Under the pieces are notes generated by a model. The model did no database searches. It had not been told where the DNA came from and worked only from the letters and a program-made list of their open reading frames with translations. Position numbers and translations under genes: made by a program. A stretch of DNA of 64,000 bases, from contig JAVBMF010000002.1 in NCBI GenBank assembly GCA_031552735.1, positions 19,637 through 83,636 on the forward strand. The letters are read 5' to 3'. The stretch is from JAVBUY01 sp031552735. GTDB lineage: Bacteria; Bacillota; Clostridia; Christensenellales; Aristaeellaceae. Of this stretch, positions 44,873-53,922 are shown piece after piece (position 1 is the stretch's first letter; each line of letters begins with the position of its first letter).

Positions 44873-46261
44873 ATGAAGAAGTATCTGCTGCGCGGGCTTT
44901 CGTTAAGCGACCAAGATTATCGCCGCATCCTGGGCATCACCGGCCCGGCGATGCTCGAGCTGATCATGTCGCAGCTTTTCGCGATGGTAGATACGATCAT
45001 GTTGGGGCACACCGCCATGTCGGCGGTGGCCATCGCCGCGGTGGGGCTGACCAATAATCCGGTCAATCTGCCGCTGGGCATCCTCACCGCATTCAATGTG
45101 GGCACCACCGCCTCGATCGCCTGGGCAATCGGCGGCAAGGACATGCCGCGCGCGAAGGCACTGGGGCGCACCGCGCTGGGGCTCAACCTGCTGCTCGGCG
45201 CGCTGGCTACCGCGATCGGCGTGATTTTTGCCGCGCCCATCGTGACCTTCATGGGTGCGCAGGCCGATACCTTCACCTACGCGCGCGACTATATGCGCAT
45301 TGTGTCGTGGGGGTTCTTTCCTGCGGCGATCAATATGAGCGTCACTGCCACCTTGCGCGCGGCGGGGCAGACACGCCAGCCGATGCTCTATAACATGGGC
45401 GCCAACCTGCTCAACGTGATTGGCAACTGGGCGCTGATCTTTGGCCATTTGGGCTTTCCGGAGATGGGCGTGACCGGTGCGGCGATCTCTACCACGTTTT
45501 CTCGCGTGGCCGGCGCGGCGGCGGCGCTGTGGGTGCTCTATGGCACCGACACGCAGATGCGCCTGAGGATTCGCGATGGCATCTCGCTGCGCTGGCAGCA
45601 TGTTCAGCGCATCCTGCGCATCGGCGCGACCACCGCCGCCGAGCAGACACTGATGCAGATCGGGTTCATGCTCTTTGCCCGCAGCGTCAGCGCGCTGGGC
45701 ACGGTGATGTTCGCCGCGCACCAGATCGGCCTGAGCATCAATGGCCTCACCTGGGTGCCCGCGCAGGCTTTCGGCGTGGCAGGCACGACGCTGGTCGGCC
45801 AGCACATGGGCGCGGGCGAGCCCAAGACCGCGCGCGATTGCGCCATTGTCACGCAGCGCGCGACCATGGTGGGCAATATTCTTGTGGCTATCATGTTCTT
45901 GATCGGCGCGAGCTGGTTTGCGCGGCTGTATACCAACGATGAGGCAGTGGTGGCGGTAACCGCGACGGTGCTCAGAATCATGATGCTGGGCATGCCGGGC
46001 GTGGCGATCCAGTTGCCCTACGCATCGGCCTTGCGCGGGGCGGGCGACGCGATCTTCCCGCTGATGGCGTCGTTTGTCGGCATCTGGGTGTTCCGCGTGC
46101 TGCTTGCGCCGGTGTTCATGCACACGCTGGGCTGGGGGCTGAACGGCGCATGGATCTGCATCTCGCTGGATCAGCTGATGCGCGCGTGCGTGGTGTCGGC
46201 TCGCTTCCACCACGGCGGATGGATGAAACGCGCGGCCCAACCGGCTGCGGTGGCTGAATAG
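44873..46261 (+). CDS. MATE-family efflux transporter
   Basis: 462 residues after AAGGAAG. Twelve hydrophobic segments in two similar halves, with the family marks ITGPAMLELIMSQLFAMVDT near the start (P and L-x-x-x-x-D-T), FNVGTTASIAWAIGGKD in the first half and FGVAGTTLVGQHMGAGEPK at the matching place of the second half. MATE proteins export cationic drugs or metabolites using a sodium or proton gradient across the cytoplasmic membrane. The substrate here is not predictable. The gene is the first of a set; only 15 bases separate it from the ABC exporter, so both are probably co-expressed. Confidence 0.92.
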   Translation: MKKYLLRGLSLSDQDYRRILGITGPAMLELIMSQLFAMVDTIMLGHTAMSAVAIAAVGLTNNPVNLPLGILTAFNVGTTASIAWAIGGKDMPRAKALGRTALGLNLLLGALATAIGVIFAAPIVTFMGAQADTFTYARDYMRIVSWGFFPAAINMSVTATLRAAGQTRQPMLYNMGANLLNVIGNWALIFGHLGFPEMGVTGAAISTTFSRVAGAAAALWVLYGTDTQMRLRIRDGISLRWQHVQRILRIGATTAAEQTLMQIGFMLFARSVSALGTVMFAAHQIGLSINGLTWVPAQAFGVAGTTLVGQHMGAGEPKTARDCAIVTQRATMVGNILVAIMFLIGASWFARLYTNDEAVVAVTATVLRIMMLGMPGVAIQLPYASALRGAGDAIFPLMASFVGIWVFRVLLAPVFMHTLGWGLNGAWICISLDQLMRACVVSARFHHGGWMKRAAQPAAVAE

Positions 46262-46276
46262 ATAGGAGCGTTCCCG

Positions 46277-48082
46277 ATGAACAACCAACCCAACAAAAGA
46301 AGCAACCGCGTGCAGGCGTTCCTGCGCTTTTACCGGCCACACTGGCGGTTATTCGCGCTGGACATGGTGTGCGCGCTGATGATCGCGCTGGTCGATCTGG
46401 CGTTCCCGATGGTGACGCGCTACGCGCTGAACACCTACCTGCCCGGGAAGCTGTACAACGCATTTTTCCTGCTGATTGGTGCGATCACGCTGGGGTACAT
46501 GCTGCGCGCGGTCATGTCCTACATCGTGTCGTACTTCGGACACTTCATGGGCGTGCTGATGGAGGCCGACATGCGCCGCGACATCTTTACGCAGTTGCAG
46601 CGGCTGAGTTTCCGCTTCTATGATCACAACCGCACCGGGCGGCTGATGAGCCGCGTGACCACCGACCTGTTTGAAATCACCGAGCTGGCGCATCACGGTC
46701 CGGAGGATTTGTTCATCTCGATGGTGACCATCGTCGGTGCGCTGATCTACCTGTTCCGTCTCGAATGGCGGCTGGCGCTGCCGATGTTCCTGATGGTGCC
46801 GCTGATCGTCGGCTTTTCGCTGATGCTGCGCGCACGCATGCGCAAGGCCTCCGCGCAGGTCAAGGAGAAGATGGCGGGCATCAACGCCGACCTGGAATCC
46901 AGCATCTCCGGCGCGAAAACCGCCAAGGCGTTCTCCAATGAGCAGTATGAGATCGACAAGTTTGAGCAGGGCAACCAGCGCTTCATGGGCGCGAAGGGCG
47001 GCTTCTACAGCGCGATGGGGCTGTTCCATGGTGGCACAGAGTTCTTGATGGGCATGATGGGCGTGGTGGTGCTGCTGGTCGGCGGCATTCTGCTCATGCG
47101 CGGACGCATGGGCGTGACGGAGCTGATCACCTTCAACCTGTTCGTCGGCACCATCACCGCGCCAATCAAGAAGCTGACCAGCTTCATGGAGCAGTACGTG
47201 GTCGGCATGGCGGGCTTCAACCGCTACATGGAAATCATGGACGAGAGCCCGGACATCACCGACGCGCCCGATGCGATCGACCTGCCGCAGATCCAGGGCG
47301 ACATCGCGCTGACACACGTTTCGTTTTCCTATAATGACGGCGGCGACAGCGTGCTCAACGATGTCAACCTGACCATTCCGCAGGGCAAGACGCTGGCGCT
47401 GGTCGGGCCGTCGGGCGGCGGCAAAACCACGCTGTGCCAGTTGATCCCGCGCTTCTACGATGTGCAGGCTGGCGCGGTGACTATCGACGGCATCGATGTG
47501 CGCAAGATCAAGCTGGCCAGCCTGCGCGGGCATATCGGCATTGTGCAACAGGATGTGTTTTTATTTGCAGGCTCGGTGCTGGACAACATCCGCTATGGCC
47601 GTGTGAACGCGACGATGGAAGAAGTGATCGAGGCTGCCAAAAGAGCCGAAATCCATGACGACATCATGAACATGCCGGACGGGTACAATACGATGGTCGG
47701 CGAGCGCGGCACGCTGCTATCCGGTGGGCAAAAACAGCGCGTGTCGATCGCACGCATTTTCCTGAAAGATCCGCGCATTCTCATCCTGGATGAAGCGACC
47801 AGTGCGCTGGACACCGCCACCGAGGTGAAAATTCAGCAGGCGTTTGAGCGGCTGAGCATTGGACGCACCACCATCGTCATCGCGCATCGGCTATCGACCA
47901 TCCAGAACGCGGATGAGATCGCGGTGATCGGCGATCAGGGCGTGCTGGAAAAAGGTACGCACGACGCTTTGATCGCGAAAAAAGGCGTATATGCGTCGCT
48001 GACCCACGCCCAGCGCCTGACGCATTCGAAAGAATCCCAGCAAGTTCCGTCGTCTTTTCGGGAAGATGCCACGTCTATATAG
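46277..48082 (+). CDS. ABC exporter half-transporter (membrane domain fused to ATPase)
   Basis: 601 residues after TAGGAG. Residues of about 15-320 form the six-helix exporter membrane domain (FRFYDHNRTGRLMSRVTTDL is the typical coupling region). The ATPase follows with Walker A GPSGGGKTT (about 376-384), signature LSGGQKQRV (about 481), Walker B ILILDEATS and the switch histidine in IVIAHRLSTI. Such half-transporters dimerise to export lipids, peptides or drugs. The neighbour upstream is a MATE efflux pump, pointing to a detoxification pair. The C-terminal 20 residues (SKESQQVPSSFREDATSI) are an untypical polar tail. Confidence 0.93.
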   Translation: MNNQPNKRSNRVQAFLRFYRPHWRLFALDMVCALMIALVDLAFPMVTRYALNTYLPGKLYNAFFLLIGAITLGYMLRAVMSYIVSYFGHFMGVLMEADMRRDIFTQLQRLSFRFYDHNRTGRLMSRVTTDLFEITELAHHGPEDLFISMVTIVGALIYLFRLEWRLALPMFLMVPLIVGFSLMLRARMRKASAQVKEKMAGINADLESSISGAKTAKAFSNEQYEIDKFEQGNQRFMGAKGGFYSAMGLFHGGTEFLMGMMGVVVLLVGGILLMRGRMGVTELITFNLFVGTITAPIKKLTSFMEQYVVGMAGFNRYMEIMDESPDITDAPDAIDLPQIQGDIALTHVSFSYNDGGDSVLNDVNLTIPQGKTLALVGPSGGGKTTLCQLIPRFYDVQAGAVTIDGIDVRKIKLASLRGHIGIVQQDVFLFAGSVLDNIRYGRVNATMEEVIEAAKRAEIHDDIMNMPDGYNTMVGERGTLLSGGQKQRVSIARIFLKDPRILILDEATSALDTATEVKIQQAFERLSIGRTTIVIAHRLSTIQNADEIAVIGDQGVLEKGTHDALIAKKGVYASLTHAQRLTHSKESQQVPSSFREDATSI

Positions 48083-48125
48083 CGTTTGATACACGAGTTT
48101 GTTTACCATACGAGGAGTGATTGCA

Positions 48126-48617
48126 TTGCAAAAGTCGGTTCACTTTGATGCCTTTGTTGCTTGCGTCGAGGATCTGCTCGCCGAGCCGGTCGTGCGCAAG
48201 ATGCGCCTTTTTTCCCACCACGCGCGCGTGTCGTGCCTGGAGCACAGCGTAGCGGTGGCCTACACCAGCTTCCTGCTGTGCAAGCGGTTTGGCGGCGACG
48301 CGCGGGCCGCTGCCCGTGGCGGGCTGCTGCACGATCTGTTCCTCTACAACTGGCGCGTGAAGGGCAGCCATGAAGGTCTGCACGGCTTTACGCACCCGAG
48401 CGCGGCGCTGAAAAACGCCGAGCAGATCACCGAGCTGTCCGATCTGGAGCGAGAGATCATCCTGTGCCATATGTTCCCAATGGGCATGCAGGTGCCCACG
48501 CATATGGAGAGCATCGCCGTGTGCCTGATGGACAAAATTTGTGCGATCAACGAGTTCTTTGGCGCGATCGCGCTGGGGAACCTGCGTCACCGCGTGGCCG
48601 AAGTGCTCTACGCGTAA
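48126..48617 (+). CDS. HD-domain phosphohydrolase-like protein
   Basis: 163 residues if started at TTG 48126, preferred because GAGGAG (48112-48117) lies 8 bases upstream; an in-frame TTG at 48099 lacks a ribosome site. The HD signature is visible: SHHARVSCLEHSVAVAYTSF with the first histidines, ARGGLLHDLFLYNW (the HD pair) and LHGFTHPSAALKNAE, then LSDLEREIILCHMFPMG. This is the small HD superfamily form found alone in many Clostridia; members hydrolyse nucleotides or phosphoesters with a metal. The actual substrate is unknown. It lies 43 bases after the ABC exporter and 35 bases before the transpeptidase gene, so it may belong to the same transcript. Confidence 0.82.
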   Translation: MQKSVHFDAFVACVEDLLAEPVVRKMRLFSHHARVSCLEHSVAVAYTSFLLCKRFGGDARAAARGGLLHDLFLYNWRVKGSHEGLHGFTHPSAALKNAEQITELSDLEREIILCHMFPMGMQVPTHMESIAVCLMDKICAINEFFGAIALGNLRHRVAEVLYA

Positions 48618-48652
48618 CGCACGATACCACCGAAGCGAAGGAGGAAATACCG

Positions 48653-50161
48653 ATGAAGCGGCTGCTGCGCCTTTTGAGTTGCGCTGGGTGCGTGCTCACC
48701 CTGATGACCGCGACCGCCTTGGCGGCGCCGGAGCTGAGCATGGTGTTTCCCGATAACGACGTCGTGACGCCAGGCGGCAAGCTGGGCATCACCTTCGAAG
48801 CCAGCGAGGCTGCCAAGCTGGTGGTCTGTCTGGTGGCCGAGGACAAAACACGCACCGAGCTTGCGCCGGTCGATGTAGCCGCAGGAGCGGGTGAGTGGAG
48901 CTGGGACGGCCGCATCGACGACGCGGACGCGTCCGGCGGGATGTGGACCATCGAGGTATCGCTGGAAAATGCGGCGGGGGAACGCTCGGCCACCGAGGCG
49001 ATCAAGGTAGAGGTGACGGGGCAGGGCAGCGCGCCCGCCAAGGCGGAGCAGCCTGCTGGCACCGAGGCCAGTGCGGTGGTGCACGGCGGACGCCAGGTAT
49101 CGCCCTTTACCGATCCGCACGAAAACTGCTATTGGCGCATGAATCCCGACGACTATGATTTGACCAATCCGGATGACCAGAAAAAAATCTGGGACATCAT
49201 GATGCAGCCTATCACGGTGCTGGATACCGGCCCGACCGATCACATTTATCCGCTGGTCAAGCCCGGCGCGGACATAGAGGACATCAGCAACCTGACCGGG
49301 CAACTGCATGGCACCACGCAGGGCGTGCACGTCATCGAGCAGGGCAGCGACGGATGGTCGCTGGTCGAGGCATACTCTAACGACGGCTACCGAGCGCCCG
49401 ACGAGGACGCGCTGCATGCGTTTGATGCGCAGCTGATCCACGGCTATGTACGCACCAGCCAGCTGAGGGAAGTAAAGCCTAACGCCACCACCGCGCTGCT
49501 GATCGACAAACTGACGCAGCGACTGTACATCTTTGAAAACGGCAAGCTCATTGCCGAGCTGCTGATCTCTACCGGTTTCCCGACCGCCAAGCAGCCGTAC
49601 CTAGAGACGCCCGCCGGGGAGTACCTGTCGGCCAGCAAAGTCGGCGCGTTCAAGAACGGCAAAATGACCTGCGATCTGGCGATCCGCATCAATGGCGGCG
49701 TGCTGCTGCATGAGGTGCCGCACCTGTCCATGGCCGATGAGACGCGCAATTATACGCCCTTCGAGCCCTACCTGGGGCAGAAGGCCAGCCATGGTTGCGT
49801 GCGCATCCAGCGCATGAAGAGCAATACCGATTTTAACGCGGGCTGGCTGTGGAACAACCTGAAGAAGAACAGCAAAGTGCTGATCTGGGACGATGTGGGG
49901 CGCAGTGTGCCGCCGCAGCCAGCGGGCACGATGGTCTACTACAACCCCGAGGGCGGCAAGAGCTACCATTGCGACCCGAACTGCGCCGCCGTGAAGGAGC
50001 GCTTCTTGCCGCTGAGCGAGCTGCCCTATGAGCAGCTGTATGTGGAGCCCTATACCAAGCTGATTCCGTGCTATGGCTGCCTGCCGCCGCCGCGCGCCAC
50101 CGATCTGACGACCGTGGAGATTCCGGACGACGTGATCGGCAGCGGAACCGACGATATCTAA
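48653..50161 (+). CDS. L,D-transpeptidase (YkuD family) with C-terminal Cys/His motif
   Basis: 502 residues from ATG 48653, after AAGGAGGAAA and with a signal peptide (LLRLLSCAGCVLTLMTATAL) directly following. It has an N-terminal Ig-like beta region, then an SH3-like part (GQLHGTTQGVHVIEQGSDGW). The YkuD domain is at about 281-400, opening with LLIDKLTQRLYIFENGKLIA; the catalytic motif is SHGCVRI (Cys nucleophile) with HEVPH upstream. Such enzymes make 3-3 cross-links in peptidoglycan or attach proteins outside the membrane. After the catalytic domain comes an extra segment with SYHCDPNC and, 40 residues later, IPCYGC, a likely zinc-binding H-x-x-x-C/C-x-x-C module. It is a tandem paralogue of the next gene. 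Confidence 0.9.
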   Translation: MKRLLRLLSCAGCVLTLMTATALAAPELSMVFPDNDVVTPGGKLGITFEASEAAKLVVCLVAEDKTRTELAPVDVAAGAGEWSWDGRIDDADASGGMWTIEVSLENAAGERSATEAIKVEVTGQGSAPAKAEQPAGTEASAVVHGGRQVSPFTDPHENCYWRMNPDDYDLTNPDDQKKIWDIMMQPITVLDTGPTDHIYPLVKPGADIEDISNLTGQLHGTTQGVHVIEQGSDGWSLVEAYSNDGYRAPDEDALHAFDAQLIHGYVRTSQLREVKPNATTALLIDKLTQRLYIFENGKLIAELLISTGFPTAKQPYLETPAGEYLSASKVGAFKNGKMTCDLAIRINGGVLLHEVPHLSMADETRNYTPFEPYLGQKASHGCVRIQRMKSNTDFNAGWLWNNLKKNSKVLIWDDVGRSVPPQPAGTMVYYNPEGGKSYHCDPNCAAVKERFLPLSELPYEQLYVEPYTKLIPCYGCLPPPRATDLTTVEIPDDVIGSGTDDI

Positions 50162-50186
50162 AGAGAAGAAGGGGAGGGAACAGGCC

Positions 50187-51758
50187 ATGCGAAAGACGCT
50201 GTGTGTGCTGTTGTGCGCCGCGCTATGCTGCGCCGCGCTGCCCGGTATGCCCGCATGGGCGGCCACGCCGACGCTGACCGACGTGTTCCCTGATATTGAC
50301 CAGCTGGCGGTCGATCAGCGCGACATCCTGACCATCACCTACAACGCCAGCGAGGCGGGCACGCTGACCGTCACCGCCAAGCAGGGCGGCGACGAGGCCA
50401 TCGAGCTGTCGAAGCAGGCCGTTCAAGCCGGTGCGGGCAGCTTTGCCTGGGACGGCAAGGCCAAGAACAAGCCGATCACCGACGGCACTTGGTCGGTGCA
50501 GTTGCAATTGGAGAGCGAGGGCGGAGAACAGTCGGCCATCGAGGGCGTGGTGGTCACGGTATTTGCCGCCAAGCCCACGCCCGAGCCGACGCTCAAGCCC
50601 ATCCGTACGCCTTCGCCCGAGCGGCAGATCTCGAAATATCCCGATCCGCACACCGATTGTTTTTGGTCGCTGGATTTGGACAACCTGGACATCGAGAGCC
50701 CTGCCGATCAGCAGAAGCTTTGGCACATCCTGACGCAGCCGGTTACCATCCTGGACATTCACCCCACCGAGCACGTCTACCCGCTGGACAGCCCCACCGC
50801 CGATCCGAAGGACAGCGCGCATTTCACCGGCCAACTGCATGGGCAGTCGCAGGCGGTGCACGTGCTCAAGGACCTGGGCAACGGCTGGACCGAGATTGAG
50901 GCGTACACCAACGACGGCTACAAAGCGCCGCGCAACTCCCTGCGCGAGCTGGTCGGTAACCTGATTCACGGCTATGTCAAAACAGAGCTGCTCAAGGTCG
51001 TCACGCCCGATCAGCACATCGGCGTGGTCATCGATAAGCTGACGCAGCAGTTGTATGTGTTCCAGGACGGCAAGCTGACTGGCCAAACAAACATCTCCAC
51101 CGGCAAACCCACCAAGAGCCAACCCTATACCGAGACGCCTGCGGGCGAGTTCCTGTGCGATAGCTGGGTGGGCATGTTCATCAATGGCAACATGTTCTGC
51201 GACCTGGCGATCCGCATCAATGGCGGCGTGCTGCTGCATGAGGTGCCGCACAAGCAGGGCGAGAATGAATATCGCGACTACTCCGCCTTTGAGCAGTATC
51301 TGGGGCAGAAGGCCAGTCATGGCTGCATTCGCGTGCAGCGCAAGGCCAATGACAAAGAGATCAATATGAAGTGGCTGTGGGACAACCTCAAGCGCGATGC
51401 CAAAGTATTGGTACTCGACGACCGGGGCCGCTCGCTGCCACCGCCCGATCCGAACACGCAGCTCTTCTACAACCCCGACAATGGGAAGAACTACCATGCG
51501 TTGGCGCGCTGCCCTGGCGTGAAGGAGCGCTTTCTGCCGCTCTCGCCGTTCCTCTATGGCGAGCTGATGCAAGCGCCGTATGACGCACTGACGCCCTGTC
51601 AGGTATGCGACCCACCGCCGCGCTACGAGGGGGATGAGGGCATCTACTTCGCCGAGGAAGTGCCTGACGACATCATTGGCGCCGAGAATGACGCCACCGA
51701 GACCGACCAGGAGGTCGATCCCGGCACCTACGAGGTGGAGGAACAGCCGGAAGGGTAA
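50187..51758 (+). CDS. L,D-transpeptidase (YkuD family), tandem paralogue
   Basis: 523 residues after GGGAGGGA, only 25 bases behind its paralogue and with the same order: signal peptide (LCVLLCAALCCAALPGMPAW), Ig-like beta region (GTLTVTAKQGGDEAIELS), Pro/Thr linker (KPTPEPTLKPIRTPSPE), SH3-like part (GQLHGQSQAVHVLKDLGNGW), YkuD domain beginning IDKLTQQLYVFQDGKLTG with SHGCIRV as catalytic motif. It then has the C-terminal motif YHALARC and TPCQVC, the same H-x-x-x-C/C-x-x-C module. The final 30 residues are acidic (TETDQEVDPGTYEVEEQ). The pair probably modifies wall peptidoglycan together; the C-terminal module may bind metal, wall or partner. Confidence 0.9.
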   Translation: MRKTLCVLLCAALCCAALPGMPAWAATPTLTDVFPDIDQLAVDQRDILTITYNASEAGTLTVTAKQGGDEAIELSKQAVQAGAGSFAWDGKAKNKPITDGTWSVQLQLESEGGEQSAIEGVVVTVFAAKPTPEPTLKPIRTPSPERQISKYPDPHTDCFWSLDLDNLDIESPADQQKLWHILTQPVTILDIHPTEHVYPLDSPTADPKDSAHFTGQLHGQSQAVHVLKDLGNGWTEIEAYTNDGYKAPRNSLRELVGNLIHGYVKTELLKVVTPDQHIGVVIDKLTQQLYVFQDGKLTGQTNISTGKPTKSQPYTETPAGEFLCDSWVGMFINGNMFCDLAIRINGGVLLHEVPHKQGENEYRDYSAFEQYLGQKASHGCIRVQRKANDKEINMKWLWDNLKRDAKVLVLDDRGRSLPPPDPNTQLFYNPDNGKNYHALARCPGVKERFLPLSPFLYGELMQAPYDALTPCQVCDPPPRYEGDEGIYFAEEVPDDIIGAENDATETDQEVDPGTYEVEEQPEG

Positions 51759-51803
51759 TGTATGGAAACAAAGGAATCTATGTAAACATATAAAACAGAT
51801 GGG

Positions 51804-51829
51804 GCCTTCGCATGCGCGAGGGCTCTTTT
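51804..51829 (+). terminator. Terminator after the transpeptidase pair
   Basis: GCCTTCGC-ATGC-GCGAGGGC (one G-T pair) followed by TCTTTTG. Confidence 0.75.
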
Positions 51830-51846
51830 GCATGGTGCCATCCCGA

Positions 51847-51873
51847 ACTTCGCCTGCCCGTCGCGCATAGGGT
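51847..51873 (+). promoter_or_regulatory. Sigma-K-like promoter
   Basis: AC (51847-51848), 17 bp, then CATAGGGT (51866-51873). The known sigma-K pattern is AC at -35 and CATA-N3-TA at -10. The same AC-N17-CATAGGGT occurs before the related gene at 53364. No sigma-A-type promoter was found here. Confidence 0.5.
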
Positions 51874-51946
51874 GGAAGGGAGCAATCCACCTATTACGCG
51901 GTCTGCCGCGATACAGCGCGGCATGACCATCAAAGGAGATGCGTAC

Positions 51947-53284
51947 ATGCATGCTTTTCAAACCGGGAATTGCGGCTGCGCTCGACCCATGGTGACGCTG
52001 ACCGGCACGGTGAGCAGCGCGACCGGCCCGGTGGCCAATGCGCTGCTGCGATATACCGCGGGCGGCATATCCGCCACGATCTACGCGGATGCGCAGGGTC
52101 GCTACAGCCTGCCGGTGGCGCAGGGAAGCCAAGTCATCATCACGCCGGAGGCTGGCCTGGGCGTGACTGTCACGCCGCCAAGCCGCACCATCAGTCCGGC
52201 TTGCGCGGATCAATCCGGCCTGAACTTCGTCTTTACGCCGCTGACCCCGCCGGGCGGCACATTCACGGTCAGCGGCACGCTGTCCGGACAGCCGGGCATC
52301 AGCGGCACCGTGAACTACACCATCAACGGCGTGGCGGGCAGCGTCGCTACCGACACGCTGGGTAACTATTCCTTCACCGCGCCCGCCGGAGCGGCTGTAG
52401 TCATCACACCGCCGACCATCGCGGGCCTGACGCCGACGCCAGCCACCCGCACGCTGACCAACCTGGCGGCCAACGCGCCCGGGCAGAACTTTGTTTACAC
52501 GGCGAGCGCCGGGCTCACCGTCAGTGGCACACTCACCGGCGTACCGGGCAACGTGCCGGTGACGGTCAACTACCTGATCAATGGTGTGCCAGGCAGCACC
52601 ACCAGCAACCCTGTCAGCGGAGCCTATAGTTTTGCCGTGCCTTCCGGCGCCGCGGTGGCGATCCTGCCGTCGGCGGTGAGCGGCTTTACGCCCGCCCCGC
52701 TGACACGCACGCTGACCAACGTGACGACCAATATGCCCGGCCAGAACTTTGCCTATGAGCCCGATGCGCTGAACATCAGCGGTCTGCTGACCGGCCCCCT
52801 GGGTGCGCTGTCGGGCATCGAGCTGCTCTATAGTGTCAATGGCGTTCTGCACACCACCGACAGTGACGCGGCGGGCAACTTCACTTTGCAGGCGCAACCT
52901 GGCGACAACGTGGCCATCGAACTCGTGCCGCCGCCCGGATTCATGGTCTCGCCAGCGGCGATCGTGCTCAACAACGTGCAGACCAATCTGCCAAACCAGA
53001 ACTTTACTCTGTCCATTAATCCGCAGACCACCGCACTGATCAGCGGCACACTGTCCGGCGCGATTGACCCGGTCTTTCAGCCGGTGACCGCGCGCATCAA
53101 CGGCGGCGCGCCGATTATACTGTTGACCAACCACGCAGGTCAATACGTGCTGCCGGTCACACTGGGCGCATCGGTGGTCATTGAGCCGCCAGTCATCTTG
53201 GGACGCACGGCGACGCCTCCTAGTTACACGCTGCCCAACGTGACGGCCGACATGCCCAATCGGAACTTCGTGTACACCGCGTAA
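51947..53284 (+). CDS. Protein of five carboxypeptidase-regulatory-like beta repeats
   Basis: 445 residues from ATG 51947, chosen for AAAGGAG at 8 bases; upstream in-frame codons run through the promoter and lack a ribosome site. It opens MHAFQTGNCGCARPMVTLTG, without signal peptide or membrane segment. Five repeats of about 85-90 residues follow, each with SGTLSG- or LTGTVS-type first strands, an NYTINGVAGS-like middle, a GNYSFTAPAGAAVVITPP-like strand pair and an NFVYT-like end. These resemble the carboxypeptidase-regulatory/Cna-B-like sandwich. Without an export signal and with a sigma-K-like promoter, an intracellular sporulation role such as a coat or exosporium component is the best inference. 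The following Cys-rich gene shares one copy of the same domain. Confidence 0.8.
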   Translation: MHAFQTGNCGCARPMVTLTGTVSSATGPVANALLRYTAGGISATIYADAQGRYSLPVAQGSQVIITPEAGLGVTVTPPSRTISPACADQSGLNFVFTPLTPPGGTFTVSGTLSGQPGISGTVNYTINGVAGSVATDTLGNYSFTAPAGAAVVITPPTIAGLTPTPATRTLTNLAANAPGQNFVYTASAGLTVSGTLTGVPGNVPVTVNYLINGVPGSTTSNPVSGAYSFAVPSGAAVAILPSAVSGFTPAPLTRTLTNVTTNMPGQNFAYEPDALNISGLLTGPLGALSGIELLYSVNGVLHTTDSDAAGNFTLQAQPGDNVAIELVPPPGFMVSPAAIVLNNVQTNLPNQNFTLSINPQTTALISGTLSGAIDPVFQPVTARINGGAPIILLTNHAGQYVLPVTLGASVVIEPPVILGRTATPPSYTLPNVTADMPNRNFVYTA

Positions 53285-53303
53285 TGCTTCGACGCATAGG
53301 GTA
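53276..53303 (+). promoter_or_regulatory. Sigma-K-like promoter of the Cys-rich gene
   Basis: AC (53276-53277), 17 bp, then CATAGGGTA (53295-53303), a complete match to CATA-N3-TA. It overlaps the end of the previous gene. A GC hairpin (GGGGG...CCCCC) follows in the leader. Confidence 0.55.
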
Positions 53304-53363
53304 TAGGGGGTGTCGCACGACCTGTGCGCCCCCGTACTCAGATGATGCAAAGGAGATACGCAT

Positions 53364-53855
53364 ATGGCCTGTTTTTCTTCGTGCAACGGCCTGAACACGC
53401 CGACCAGCTTTGATTCCTTTGTCGCGCTCAATGCTGGCTGCGGAGCTTTCCCCGGTTTCGATTGTTTCTCCGGCTGCAACGGTTGCGGCGGCAACAACTG
53501 CGGCTGTGGCTGCCAAAGCGCCTGCTGCAATCCCTGTGGGAATCCCTGCGGGAATACCTGCGGTTGCCCCAGCGGCTGCCTGCATACCCATGTGACGCTG
53601 ACGGGCACGGTGATGGGCGTCGGTGGGCCAGTGAACGGCCTGCCCATCCAATATACGGTGAACGGGCAGACACAAACCACGACCACCAACGCGAACGGCA
53701 CGTATTCTATCGTGGTGCCGGTGCAGTCCACGGTCAGCATTGCGCCGCAAGTGGGGTTAGGCGTCACGGTGACGCCGCCCACGCGCACGGTCAATGTGAC
53801 CTGTTCTGGACAGAGCGACCTCAACTTTACGCTGACGCCGGTGACCCTGGTGTAG
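53364..53855 (+). CDS. Cys-rich protein with one beta repeat, putative spore-coat component
   Basis: 163 residues after AAAGGAGATACGC. The first 72 residues contain 16 cysteines in Gly/Asn-rich context (GCNGCGGNNCGCGCQSACC and NPCGNPCGNTCGCPSGC). The remaining 90 form one beta repeat like those of the preceding protein (HVTLTGTVMGVGGPVNGLP, LGVTVTPPTRTVNVTCSGQ). There is no signal peptide. Cysteine-rich, unexported proteins expressed late in the mother cell form disulphide- or metal-linked coat and exosporium layers in spore formers. The sigma-K-like promoter, the shared domain with its neighbour and the composition all point that way, but homology to a named coat protein is not seen. Confidence 0.8.
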   Translation: MACFSSCNGLNTPTSFDSFVALNAGCGAFPGFDCFSGCNGCGGNNCGCGCQSACCNPCGNPCGNTCGCPSGCLHTHVTLTGTVMGVGGPVNGLPIQYTVNGQTQTTTTNANGTYSIVVPVQSTVSIAPQVGLGVTVTPPTRTVNVTCSGQSDLNFTLTPVTLV

Positions 53856-53880
53856 CGCATGGCGCCCTAGGCGCTGTACA

Positions 53881-53918
53881 AAAAAGCTCTCTTCCTATTT
53901 GGAAGAGAGCCTTTTTTG
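53881..53918. terminator. Bidirectional terminator between convergent genes
   Basis: AAAAAAGCTCTCTTCC pairs with GGAAGAGAGCCTTTTTT (one bulged base) around a 5-base loop. A- and T-runs flank it on both sides, serving the genes ending at 53855 and 53923. Confidence 0.88.
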
Positions 53919-53922
53919 TGGT

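Noticed and set aside
51866..51895. GTGGAAGGGAGCAATCC as part of a small SRP RNA
   Set aside because: It recalls the GGAAGG-AGCA loop of SRP RNA, but the flanking bases do not form the required helix, and the region fits better as the -10 and early leader of the gene at 51947.
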